Part shown: piece by piece, positions 43,902-54,451 of the stretch | Numbering within the stretch: position 1 is the stretch's first letter | Layout: each line of letters begins with the position of its first letter | Assembly (NCBI GenBank): GCA_027026755.1 | Contig: JALVNE010000007.1 | Span: forward strand, 1-54,451 | Source: Sedimenticola sp. | Lineage (GTDB): Bacteria; Pseudomonadota; Gammaproteobacteria; Chromatiales; Chromatiaceae | Length of the DNA stretch: 54,451 nt | Direction: 5' to 3' | Program-made: the position numbers and the translations under genes | Notes under the pieces: generated by a model | Database searches by the model: none | What the model was told of the DNA's origin: nothing | What the model saw: only the letters and a program-made list of their open reading frames with translations

Positions 43902-44930
43902 TCAGCGTCCGCTCTCCGCCGACCGCCACAGCTGGAAACTGGGGTGTGACAAATAGCCTTTGCTGAGAATGAAGTTGAGTACATTGCGCAGGCGGAAAAA
44001 ATGCACCACGGAGTCGACGCGAATGATCTCCCGGCCCTTTTCGTCGAAGAAGATCAGGGTGGGCGCGTAGAATACGCCCAGGCTGTCGGCCCACTGGCTG
44101 GCTGTCAGTTTCCTGCCATCGGGAGTGATGACGGGATCATCGCCGCGCCTGTTCAGCTGCACGCTCTCGAAGGACTCAAACAGTTTCTGTATGGCCGGCT
44201 GGCGCAGCAGCTGGGTGTGGAGGATATCGCAGGCATGGCAGTTGCCCTGTTCGAAGAACACCGCCAGGGGACGTTCGGCGGGGAAGCGGCTGCGGTCCAG
44301 GTTGTAGGGTGGCGGCAGGAAGAAATCTTCCTCCACCATGTCGTCCGTATCGAAACGCAGGCTGCTGTCACCCCGGGCAAGGTAAACATGGAAAGGCTCC
44401 CGCTTGTAGTGTTCGCCCGCCACGTATTCCAGGGCGGCGCGGAACTGGTACGGGGGGTAATAGCCCCGCAGGCGCAGGGCAATCCTGCCATCCTTGTCGT
44501 AGAACACCAGGGAGGGCGTGAAATTGGTGCCCATCCTCAGGGCGTAATCACGCTGGGTCATGGTGTTTCCCTGGGGGTCTGTCACTTCTTCCGGACTCCA
44601 GATGTCGATGGCGATGACATCAAAGTTGTCCCTGGTGTATTTGACGATATCTGGCTGCTTGAAATTGACTTCCATGAGCTGGCGGCAGTAGGGGCAGCGT
44701 TTCTGGCCGAAATAGACGATGATGCCCTTTTTGCCGTTGCTGATGGCTTCTGACAGGTCTTCCTGGAGATCCAGAAAGCTTTCCTTGAACCAGTCGGGAT
44801 GCTGGACCATGTTCTTCAGCGGAACATCGTCGAACACCAGGGGATCCTCTTCCTCCGAGGCCTGAACGAAGCTGCCCCATAGCATCAGGGTCGCGTAAAG
44901 AATGCCGGGCAAAAGGAATTGAGAGTTCAT
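43902..44930 (-). CDS. Exported protein with two thioredoxin-like domains
   Basis: 342 residues from ATG 44930, with a signal peptide (LLPGILYATLMLWGSFVQA). The first thioredoxin fold has CPYC (C79, C82) after IIVYFGQKR; the second has CHAC (C231, C234) after LAVFFEQGN. Both have a cis-Pro loop (NFTPSLVFYDKDGR and FYAPTLIFFDEKGR). It resembles SoxW-like and DUF-type periplasmic thioredoxins of sulfur oxidisers. The start overlaps the cysQ stop (ATGA). A periplasmic reductase or isomerase role is likely; the partner is unknown. Confidence 0.85.
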   Translation of the reverse strand: MNSQFLLPGILYATLMLWGSFVQASEEEDPLVFDDVPLKNMVQHPDWFKESFLDLQEDLSEAISNGKKGIIVYFGQKRCPYCRQLMEVNFKQPDIVKYTRDNFDVIAIDIWSPEEVTDPQGNTMTQRDYALRMGTNFTPSLVFYDKDGRIALRLRGYYPPYQFRAALEYVAGEHYKREPFHVYLARGDSSLRFDTDDMVEEDFFLPPPYNLDRSRFPAERPLAVFFEQGNCHACDILHTQLLRQPAIQKLFESFESVQLNRRGDDPVITPDGRKLTASQWADSLGVFYAPTLIFFDEKGREIIRVDSVVHFFRLRNVLNFILSKGYLSHPSFQLWRSAESGR

Positions 44931-45715
44931 AACCAGGCTTTCCAGTCGATGCTGTCGTCGCCAAACACCAGGAAGTGCGGGTTCAGCAGGGATTCCTTCT
45001 GATTGTAGCGCAGGCGTTGCATGTCCGTGTCCGTGACCTTTCCTCCCGCCGCTTCCACCACCGCCTGGGCGGCAGCGGTGTCCCATTCGGAGGTGGGTCC
45101 CAGTCGCGGATAGATGTCCGCCTTGCCTTCAGCCACCAGGCACAGCTTCAGGGAGCTGCCCATGCTGACCATGGTATGTTCAGGCAGCCGGGCCAGGAAC
45201 TGTTTCAGGCTGTTCCCTGCGTGGGAGCGGCTGCCTGCCACGCGCATGGGCGTCGCGCAGGGTCTGGTGACCTGGATGGGGACTGCCTGCTGGTCTGCCT
45301 GCTGGCGGAAGGCACCGTTGTCGATGTCCCCGAAATAAGTCACGCCGGTTACGGGGACATGCACGACGCCAAGTACAGGAATACCCTCTTCCACAAGCGC
45401 GATGTTCACGGTGAACTCGCCGTTGCGCTTGACGAATTCCCGGGTGCCGTCCAGAGGGTCGATGAGCCAGTAGCGGTTCCATCGGCGCCGTTCTTCCCAG
45501 GGGATGTCTGCAGACTCTTCCGACAACACCGGTATGTCGGGGGTCAGTTCCCGCAGCGCTGCCGTTATATGATGATGCGAAGCCAGGTCCGCCTGGGTGA
45601 GTGGTGAGTCGTCGGCCTTGTGTTCCACGGAAAAATCCTGATTATAGATTTCCAGGATGGCCTTGCCCGCTTCACGGGAAACATGGTTGATACGCTGAAT
45701 GTCTGGTAATGTCAT
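44927..45715 (-). CDS. cysQ: 3'(2'),5'-bisphosphate nucleotidase CysQ
   Basis: 262 residues from ATG 45715. Inositol-monophosphatase superfamily with VLSEESADIPWEER, the metal motif DPLDGTREF and WDTAAAQAVVEAAGG at the end. It removes the 3' phosphate of PAP and PAPS formed in sulfate assimilation. A longer frame to 45790 is possible but has no ribosome-binding sequence either. Coupled to the double-thioredoxin gene, linking sulfur-nucleotide recycling with a periplasmic thiol protein. Confidence 0.93.
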   Translation of the reverse strand: MTLPDIQRINHVSREAGKAILEIYNQDFSVEHKADDSPLTQADLASHHHITAALRELTPDIPVLSEESADIPWEERRRWNRYWLIDPLDGTREFVKRNGEFTVNIALVEEGIPVLGVVHVPVTGVTYFGDIDNGAFRQQADQQAVPIQVTRPCATPMRVAGSRSHAGNSLKQFLARLPEHTMVSMGSSLKLCLVAEGKADIYPRLGPTSEWDTAAAQAVVEAAGGKVTDTDMQRLRYNQKESLLNPHFLVFGDDSIDWKAWL

Positions 45716-45807
45716 GAATACAGAAAATCCGGGAATCGGTGCAATCCTGCCTTTTGCAGCAGGTTTTGTTTTCTTGTATTTACCCAGCATATCGGGAGGA
45801 AGGTAAT

Positions 45808-45897
45808 GAGTTACTGAACAGACAGGCTTCGGCAGCAGGGAAGCTGCCGCAGAGCGTACAGGGATGTATTCACCGCGTCCTGTCTGTTCAGTGACTC
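45808..45897. repeat. Long imperfect inverted repeat between cysQ and yrfG
   Basis: GAGTTACTGAACAGACAGG (45808-45826) and CCTGTCTGTTCAGTGACTC (45879-45897) are 19-bp arms with a single mismatch. The spacer contains another stem (GGCAGC / GCTGCC, 45831-45848) and ends GCGTACAGGGATGTATTCAC. The right arm continues into CACCTCCTTTCTA, resembling the 16S rRNA 3' end, and the left is preceded by GGGAGGAAGG. Confidence 0.85.
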
Positions 45898-45960
45898 ACC
45901 TCCTTTCTACAAACTATTGCTGGGTAGTTATGTTTTCTTTTATTGGGGACACGATACCAC

Positions 45961-46626
45961 ATGTTTGACTGGGCCAGAATAGATACTGTCCTGCTGGACA
46001 TGGACGGCACCCTGCTGGATCTGCATTTTGACAACCATTTCTGGTTGGAGCATGTTCCCCTGCGCTATGCCCAGAAACACGGTCTGTCAGTGGAGGCAGC
46101 CAAGGCGGAGCTGATGGCCCGCTATGCCCGGGTGGAAGGCACTCTGGAGTGGTACAGCGTGGACTACTGGAGCCGCGAGCTGGCCCTGGATATTCCCCTG
46201 CTCAAGAGCGAGGTCGAACATCTCATCGCCGTGCATCCTCATGTGCTGGATTTTCTGCGCCGGCTGGGAGAAATGGGAAAGAGCCGCGTGCTGGTGACCA
46301 ATGCCCACCAGAAGGCGTTGCAGCTGAAAATGCGCAAGACGCGCCTCGGAAGCCATCTCGACCAGGTGATAAGCGCCCATGAGTTGGGGCTGCCCAAGGA
46401 AAACCCGGTGTTCTGGGAACGGCTGCGTCAGGAGTTTCAGTATGATCCCCAGCGCAGCCTGTTCATCGACGACAGCCTGTCGGTGCTGCGCTCGGCGCGG
46501 GCGTATGGCATTGCCCATTTGTTGTGCATGTTGCAGCCCGACGCCACCCAGCCTGCGAGAGAGACAGATGAATTCATGGCCTTGCGGCATTTCCGGCCGT
46601 TGCTGGAGGGGCTGGCGTCAGGCTGA
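45961..46626 (+). CDS. yrfG: GMP/IMP nucleotidase (HAD family, YrfG)
   Basis: 221 residues from ATG 45961. HAD hydrolase with LLDMDGTLLDLHFDN (motif I), VLVTNAHQKAL (motif II), and FIDDSLSVLRSARAYG (motif IV). Length and the EWYSVDYW segment match E. coli YrfG (222), which dephosphorylates GMP and IMP. Overlaps the convergent GGDEF-EAL gene by 9 bp. Upstream lies the long inverted repeat. Confidence 0.9.
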   Translation: MFDWARIDTVLLDMDGTLLDLHFDNHFWLEHVPLRYAQKHGLSVEAAKAELMARYARVEGTLEWYSVDYWSRELALDIPLLKSEVEHLIAVHPHVLDFLRRLGEMGKSRVLVTNAHQKALQLKMRKTRLGSHLDQVISAHELGLPKENPVFWERLRQEFQYDPQRSLFIDDSLSVLRSARAYGIAHLLCMLQPDATQPARETDEFMALRHFRPLLEGLASG

Positions 46627-48729
46627 GTTGCAGTAGTGTTGCAGGAATTCCAGCAACTGGTTCTTGGGAAGTGGTTTGCTGATGAGATAGCCCTGCAGGT
46701 AGTCGCAGCCGATATCGACCAGGTGGCGTTTTTGTTCCTCCGTTTCCACGCCTTCGGCAACGACCTTCATGTTGAAACTGTGTGCGAGCTGGACGATGGC
46801 ATTCACCAGTATGGCGTCCTCGGGTTTCTCGGTCAGGTTGTGTACGAATTCCTTGTCGATCTTGATGCTGTCGAAAGGAAAGGAACGCAGATGGTTGAGA
46901 GAGGACTGTCCCGTGCCAAAATCATCCAGCGACAAGGGAATGCCCTGGGAACGCAGCTTGTACAACGGCCCCCTGGCGTTGGCCAGGTCATCCATCAGGG
47001 TGTCTTCCGTGATTTCCAGGTTGATCATGGAAGGAAATTCCAAGCCGAGTATTTCACTGACCAGTTCATGGTGGCGCAAGGAATTGCGCAGCACCGAGGG
47101 CGCCAGGTTGATGGACACCCGCAGGGGTATGCCATGATCCTGCAACGCGCTACGTTGCAAGTCGTTGATGCTTTGCGCCAGGTAATGGTTGAGTTCCTGA
47201 CGTAGAGACAGGCTGAGTTTCTTGATCAGGTCGATGAAATCCGCCGGGTAGATCAGCTTGCCGTCGGGCAGTTGCCAGCGCAAGAGCGCTTCCACGCAGA
47301 TGAGCTGGCCGGTCGTGGCGCTCACGATGGGCTGATAGTGATACAGGAGTTCTTTGTTCCTCACGGCCTTGCGCAGCCGTTGCTCCATGTCCAGCTGCCT
47401 GTTGGCCTTGCGCAGCAGTTCGCCGGTAAAAAACTGGTAATTGTTTTTGCCGAGCCGCTTGGCTTCATACATGGCTGTGTCGGCATCACGAAGCAGGTTG
47501 TCGGACTGGTTGTCGTCATACGGCGCGACGGCGATGCCGATGGAGGCGGAAATATGGAATTCCTGGCCATTGATCACGAAGGGCTTTTGCAGGGCATGCA
47601 GTATTTTTCGGGCGATGTTTCGCGCATAGGCTTTTTGCTGTATGTCTTCCAGCAGAATGGCAAATTCATCGCCCCCCAGACGCGCGATGGTATCCGAGCG
47701 GCGCACGGTCTCTTTCAGTCTGGCGGCGACATCGACCAGGAGTTCGTCACCCGCCAGATGTCCCATGGTGTCGTTGATCTGTTTGAAGTTGTCCAGGTCC
47801 AGGAACAGGCAGGAAATCATCTGGTTGTGCCGGGCGGCAATCTCCAGGGCGTGTTCCAGCCTGTCCTTGAACAGCAGCCGGTTGGGGAGCTGGGTGAGGG
47901 GGTCGTGGTGGGCCAGGTGATCCAGCCGCTGCTCCCGCTTGATCACCTGGTGGCGCATCTCGCCGAAGGCCTGGACGAGATCCCGGGTTTCCTTCAGCTT
48001 GGGCGTGGGTATGACCGCCTGGCTGTCGCCATTGGCTTCCTGTCTCAGGGCATGGGCGGTGTCCGACATGGGCTTGATGACCCGTATCTTCAGGAAATAG
48101 TAGGCGCCAAGTATCAGCAGCACACCAGTGACGGCGATGAGCAGAATGGCCTGGCTCAGTCGTGAGGCGCTGTTGCTCAGATCGCTGATGTCCCTGGATG
48201 CCTGCCTGCTCAGGTTTTGTTGCAGATGGTCGAGGCGAGCCTTCATGTTTGCGATCTGCGGTTGCAAAGAGGTTTCGACAAGGGACAGGTTCTGGCGCCA
48301 CCTGCCGGAATTCAGACCGGACAGCAGGGCCAGATAGTGTTTTTCCCACTGACTGATATCTGTTTCAAGGTTCTGCCTGTCTTCTCCGGGCCTGGGGATT
48401 TCCCTGGTGAGCTTGCTGAAACGGGATTCCAGCTCGTCCAGCATGAGGGTCAGCTCGGATTCCGGCGCCTTGCCGGGCTCCAGGAACTGGCGTCCCAGCC
48501 ACTGTTCGACGTTCTGCAGAAGCTGTTGCAGTCTGTAGATCTGTTGCTGCGCCGCGGCGCGTTCGGCAATACGGCCGATGTACTCCCCGGCAGTGTGGTC
48601 CACGTAGCGGTGTCCGGCCCAGGCAACGAGCATGAGGGCGGCCACCAGCGCCAGTGCCAGGTACAGATACTGCCCCTGGTAGGAAGCCATGGTTGGCAGT
48701 CGCCATTTGTTTTTGACTTGCCTGCTCAT
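46618..48729 (-). CDS. Membrane HAMP-GGDEF-EAL protein
   Basis: About 703 residues from ATG 48729. A first membrane segment (LYLALALVAALMLVAWAG) and a second (ILLIAVTGVLLILGAYYFL) enclose a helical periplasmic sensor domain of about 150 residues, followed by HAMP, then a GGDEF domain with an intact signature (RLGGDEFAILL, about 351) and an EAL domain (CVEALLRW about 479, EITEDTLMDD, LDDFGTGQSSLNHLRSF, SIKIDKEFV). Both activities could be functional. With the 19388 protein and a PilZ protein, the window has three c-di-GMP components, none adjacent. Start uncertain: AGGAGGAA lies 14 nt before 48729. Confidence 0.88.
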   Translation of the reverse strand: MSRQVKNKWRLPTMASYQGQYLYLALALVAALMLVAWAGHRYVDHTAGEYIGRIAERAAAQQQIYRLQQLLQNVEQWLGRQFLEPGKAPESELTLMLDELESRFSKLTREIPRPGEDRQNLETDISQWEKHYLALLSGLNSGRWRQNLSLVETSLQPQIANMKARLDHLQQNLSRQASRDISDLSNSASRLSQAILLIAVTGVLLILGAYYFLKIRVIKPMSDTAHALRQEANGDSQAVIPTPKLKETRDLVQAFGEMRHQVIKREQRLDHLAHHDPLTQLPNRLLFKDRLEHALEIAARHNQMISCLFLDLDNFKQINDTMGHLAGDELLVDVAARLKETVRRSDTIARLGGDEFAILLEDIQQKAYARNIARKILHALQKPFVINGQEFHISASIGIAVAPYDDNQSDNLLRDADTAMYEAKRLGKNNYQFFTGELLRKANRQLDMEQRLRKAVRNKELLYHYQPIVSATTGQLICVEALLRWQLPDGKLIYPADFIDLIKKLSLSLRQELNHYLAQSINDLQRSALQDHGIPLRVSINLAPSVLRNSLRHHELVSEILGLEFPSMINLEITEDTLMDDLANARGPLYKLRSQGIPLSLDDFGTGQSSLNHLRSFPFDSIKIDKEFVHNLTEKPEDAILVNAIVQLAHSFNMKVVAEGVETEEQKRHLVDIGCDYLQGYLISKPLPKNQLLEFLQHYCNSA

Positions 48730-48863
48730 GTGGTGCTGCCCGATTCCTCCTGATCCCTGATGGTTCCGGTTTTCCTTCAGCAAGCTTTCATGCAGTCGCA
48801 TCCCTGAGGGGCTTGCCATCAATGGCTTTCAGCCTGTTTAGCAGTGGCAGCGCAAGAAATGTT

Positions 48864-50168
48864 CTAGTTTCTTCCCTGCCGGCGCTGGCGCTTTCTGCGG
48901 TGGCCCGCGCCCTGTCCGCTTTTTCTTCTGTTCTTCGGCCCGGGCCTGCCTTTCGATCTGCGTGGGGCGCGGACCCGACTGGCCGGGTCGATGTCGGCGA
49001 GCAGTTCGGCGGGCACGGCACTCATGGGGATCTTGTGGCCTATGTAGGCCTCGACCTCCGGCAATGAGAACGCATGAGTCTCGCAGACGAAGCTGATGGC
49101 GCTTCCCCTGGCCCCCGCCCGTCCGGTGCGCCCGATACGGTGTACGTAGTCTTCCGCATCCTCGGGCAGGTCGTAGTTGATGACATGGCTGACGTCGGGA
49201 ATATGCAGGCCGCGGGCCGCCACGTCCGTCGCCACCAGCACATCCAGTTCACCGTCCGTAAATTTCTTCAGCAGGCTCATGCGCTTCTTTTGCGGCACGT
49301 CGCCGGACAGCACGGCTGCCTGCAGGCCATTGCCCTGCAGAAAGCCCCAGACTTCGTCGGCTGTACGCTTGGTGTTCACGAAGACGATGGTCCTCGCCCC
49401 CTGCCACTGGCGCAGCAGGCCGATGAGCAGGGGAATCTTTTCATCATTGGCCGTCATATAGCCCTGCTCCTCAATACGGTCGGCGGTGACCTTCTCGGGC
49501 TCGATCTCCACGGCCTGGGGATTGTTCATGTGTTCGTAGGCGAGTTCCTTCACCCGGTAGGACAGGGTGGCGGAGAACAGCATGCCCAGGCGCTTTTCCG
49601 GCGGCGGGCAGCGGCGCAGCAGGAAGCGGATGTCCTTGATAAAGCCCAGATCGAACATGCGGTCGGCCTCGTCCAGCACCACCACCTGGATCTCCCGCAA
49701 GTCATAGACCTTCTGCTTGAAGTAATCGATGAGGCGGCCGGGCGTGCCCACCAGGATGTCCACGCCCTCGGCCACGGCCTTGCGCTGGGCCTCGTATCCG
49801 GTACCGCCATAGACCACTTCGATCTTGTGGCCGGTATGCCCGGCAAGCACCCGGGCGTCTTTTTCGATCTGGATGGCCAGCTCCCGGGTGGGCGCAATGA
49901 TCAGCACGCGGGGCTGGTTGGGGCGCCGTTTCTTCGAGGGCGGATGCTGCTCCATGTGATGCAGGGCGGCAAGGAGAAAAGCAGCGGTCTTTCCTGTGCC
50001 GGTCTGCGCCTGCCCGGCTACGTCCTTGCCCTGCAGGGCCGGGGGGAGGGTGGCCGCCTGGATGGGAGTGCAGTACTCGAAGCCGGCGTCCTTCACGCCG
50101 GCCAGGATGGCTTCCGACAGACCGAAACTGTCGAAGCGGATGTCCGTAAGATGTTTTTTATCGTTCAT
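48864..50168 (-). CDS. rhlB: ATP-dependent RNA helicase RhlB
   Basis: 434 residues from ATG 50168. DEAD-box helicase: Q-motif region [10 protein letters not shown], Walker [12 protein letters not shown] (about 59), [35 protein letters not shown] and [10 protein letters not shown]. The Arg/Lys-rich tail is basic and disordered. RhlB unwinds RNA for the degradosome. Its divergent placement opposite trxA-rho is the same as in E. coli, supporting the RhlB call over other DEAD-box proteins. Confidence 0.95.
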   Translation of the reverse strand: MNDKKHLTDIRFDSFGLSEAILAGVKDAGFEYCTPIQAATLPPALQGKDVAGQAQTGTGKTAAFLLAALHHMEQHPPSKKRRPNQPRVLIIAPTRELAIQIEKDARVLAGHTGHKIEVVYGGTGYEAQRKAVAEGVDILVGTPGRLIDYFKQKVYDLREIQVVVLDEADRMFDLGFIKDIRFLLRRCPPPEKRLGMLFSATLSYRVKELAYEHMNNPQAVEIEPEKVTADRIEEQGYMTANDEKIPLLIGLLRQWQGARTIVFVNTKRTADEVWGFLQGNGLQAAVLSGDVPQKKRMSLLKKFTDGELDVLVATDVAARGLHIPDVSHVINYDLPEDAEDYVHRIGRTGRAGARGSAISFVCETHAFSLPEVEAYIGHKIPMSAVPAELLADIDPASRVRAPRRSKGRPGPKNRRKSGQGAGHRRKRQRRQGRN

Positions 50169-50590
50169 AGGCGCCAAAGGATACCGCAAAAGCAGTCATT
50201 TCGGGGATGGGAATGCAGGGAATGCGGGACGTGCACAGAAATCAGTTGTCTGTATTCTTGTTGGGGTGGTGTCTGCCGGGAAAATCCTGGTGGCGTGGAT
50301 GCCATGGTCAAGCCCTGGGGAGGGGTTTGCGGCGTTCCCTGGTCAGGGACATTGTCGGCCCAAAGCCGCCCAGGTCAATGGCATGGGGATGCGGGACAGG
50401 CAATAAAAACTTGAAAAATACGTCAGGGTCAGGGCAAAATTCAGGCACGGAAGCGATTTCATGCATTTTGTTCGCATCGAATGGCCTGCCACTTTCAACA
50501 TACTCAAACAGAATTCGTGAACTCATCAGCGCGTTGTTGGTTCAGGCAACGTGGTTACCCATACCTATAAATTATCCGGAGAAACAGTCA
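50169..50590. other. Divergent intergenic region rhlB/trxA
   Basis: 422 bp without a convincing gene. It must hold promoters for rhlB and trxA-rho. TATAAA at 50566 is too near the start codon to be the main trxA -10. A minus-strand frame at 50308-50526 lacks a ribosome-binding site and is not accepted. Confidence 0.5.
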
Positions 50591-50917
50591 GTGAGTGACA
50601 AAATCGTTCAATTGGCGGACGACACTTTCGAGAAGGAAGTGCTTCAGGCCGACGTGCCCGTGTTGGTTGATTACTGGGCGGAGTGGTGCGGCCCCTGCAA
50701 GATGATCGCGCCGGTGCTGGATGAAATCGCCGATGAGTATGGTGACCGCCTCAAGATCGCCAAGCTCAATATCGATGACAATCCCGACACGCCGCCGGCC
50801 TATGGCATTCGCGGCATTCCCACCCTGATGCTGTTCAAGAACGGCGAAGTGGAAGCCACCAAGGTGGGGGCGGTGTCCAAGTCCCAGCTGACGGCGTTCA
50901 TCGACAGCAACATCTGA
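50591..50917 (+). CDS. trxA: Thioredoxin 1
   Basis: 108 residues from GTG 50591 (CCGGAGA upstream). The active site is WCGPCK, with cis-Pro in [11 protein letters not shown]. It reduces cytoplasmic disulfides in ribonucleotide reductase, PAPS reductase and others. Standard length. It precedes rho by 146 bp, the usual gammaproteobacterial arrangement. An upstream extension to 50207 runs through non-coding sequence. Confidence 0.98.
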   Translation: MSDKIVQLADDTFEKEVLQADVPVLVDYWAEWCGPCKMIAPVLDEIADEYGDRLKIAKLNIDDNPDTPPAYGIRGIPTLMLFKNGEVEATKVGAVSKSQLTAFIDSNI

Positions 50918-51063
50918 GTTTCCGGCGCCGTGGCTTTCGGGTGCGGCGCCGGCGGCAGATCCTGACGGGTATTGCCAATCATCCGTTACAACAATTCGCG
51001 TATCCCGGCATCCCCGCCATCCGGGAATTCTCATTCTCTCAATCTTCCTCGAATCAGACTCTC

Positions 51064-54441
<3,378 letters not shown>

Positions 54442-54451
54442 GCCATGTACG

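Noticed and set aside
50308..50526. 72-codon minus-strand frame in the rhlB/trxA gap
   Set aside because: Plausible composition at its start but no ribosome-binding site and a position where promoters are expected.
54445..54451. Start of another gene at ATG 54445
   Set aside because: Only seven bases remain, so nothing can be tested.

Overview
The window reads as a chromosomal segment of a GC-rich gammaproteobacterium, probably a sulfur-oxidising or otherwise autotrophic member of the Chromatiales or a relative. Support for this: the rhlB / trxA-rho and miaB-ybeZ-ybeY-corC-lnt gene orders are typical of Gammaproteobacteria. A glutathione-reductase / peroxiredoxin-glutaredoxin pair resembles the glutathione-amide system described in purple sulfur bacteria. 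There are c4-type cytochromes, a C-terminal-heme cytochrome and a glycolate-oxidase / glyoxylate-aminotransferase module of the kind used to salvage phosphoglycolate. The taxonomic placement is inference. I see no rRNA, tRNA, CRISPR array, prophage or plasmid functions, and almost everything is housekeeping.

Layout. 1-3.1 kb: a REP-associated (RAYT) transposase cut by the window edge, then the disulfide reductase and Prx-Grx fusion on the minus strand. 3.2-5.8 kb: selO, a 0.6-kb gap with a terminator and a possible small RNA, and a small cytochrome. 5.9-13.5 kb: priA (minus), a lipoprotein plus fructosamine-kinase pair, a TAP-type peptidase, and a NatAB-type ABC exporter whose two genes are separated by a palindromic repeat. 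13.5-17 kb: a repeat-rich stretch around a cold-shock gene and riboswitch-controlled thiC. 17-19 kb (minus): DsbB, an EF-hand protein, a small unknown and a CBS-pair protein. 19-22.2 kb: a small unknown, a GGDEF-EAL protein and two cytochromes c. 22.3-27.4 kb: glcDEF divergent from a class V aminotransferase. 27.4-31.3 kb: PilZ, lon, rsmA. 31.3-37.2 kb: miaB, ybeZ, ybeY, corC, lnt, ridA. 37.4-41.9 kb (minus): YjbQ and two secreted proteins, a trypsin-like protease with SLH-like repeats and a beta-helix protein. 42-46.6 kb: a stand-alone trpB, a DUF4124-like protein, a double-thioredoxin protein with cysQ, and a HAD nucleotidase. 46.6-54.4 kb: a GGDEF-EAL protein, rhlB, trxA, rho, a MurU-like nucleotidyltransferase and a GCS2-type ligase.

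The strongest non-genic signal is a dense set of small dispersed repeats of several unrelated families. (1) An element of about 100 bp with GGGGTCGGAGTCAAAT termini occurs in four good copies and one decayed copy. (2) A 149-bp MITE has recognisable terminal repeats and target duplications and is inserted inside another palindrome; a second, truncated copy exists. (3) CCCTCACCC...CTCTCCC palindromes. (4) GTCGGGCTTCAGCCCGAC palindromes. (5) 101-bp and 51-bp tandem arrays behind the cold-shock gene. Some have changed genes: one supplies the C-terminus and stop of glcF, one lies between natA and natB, and one splits ybeZ from ybeY. No unmistakably new multigene system is present. The best leads are the probable NADH-linked glutathione(-amide) reductase, a probable CTG start codon for the fructosamine kinase, a divergent stand-alone TrpB, and the repeat insertions.
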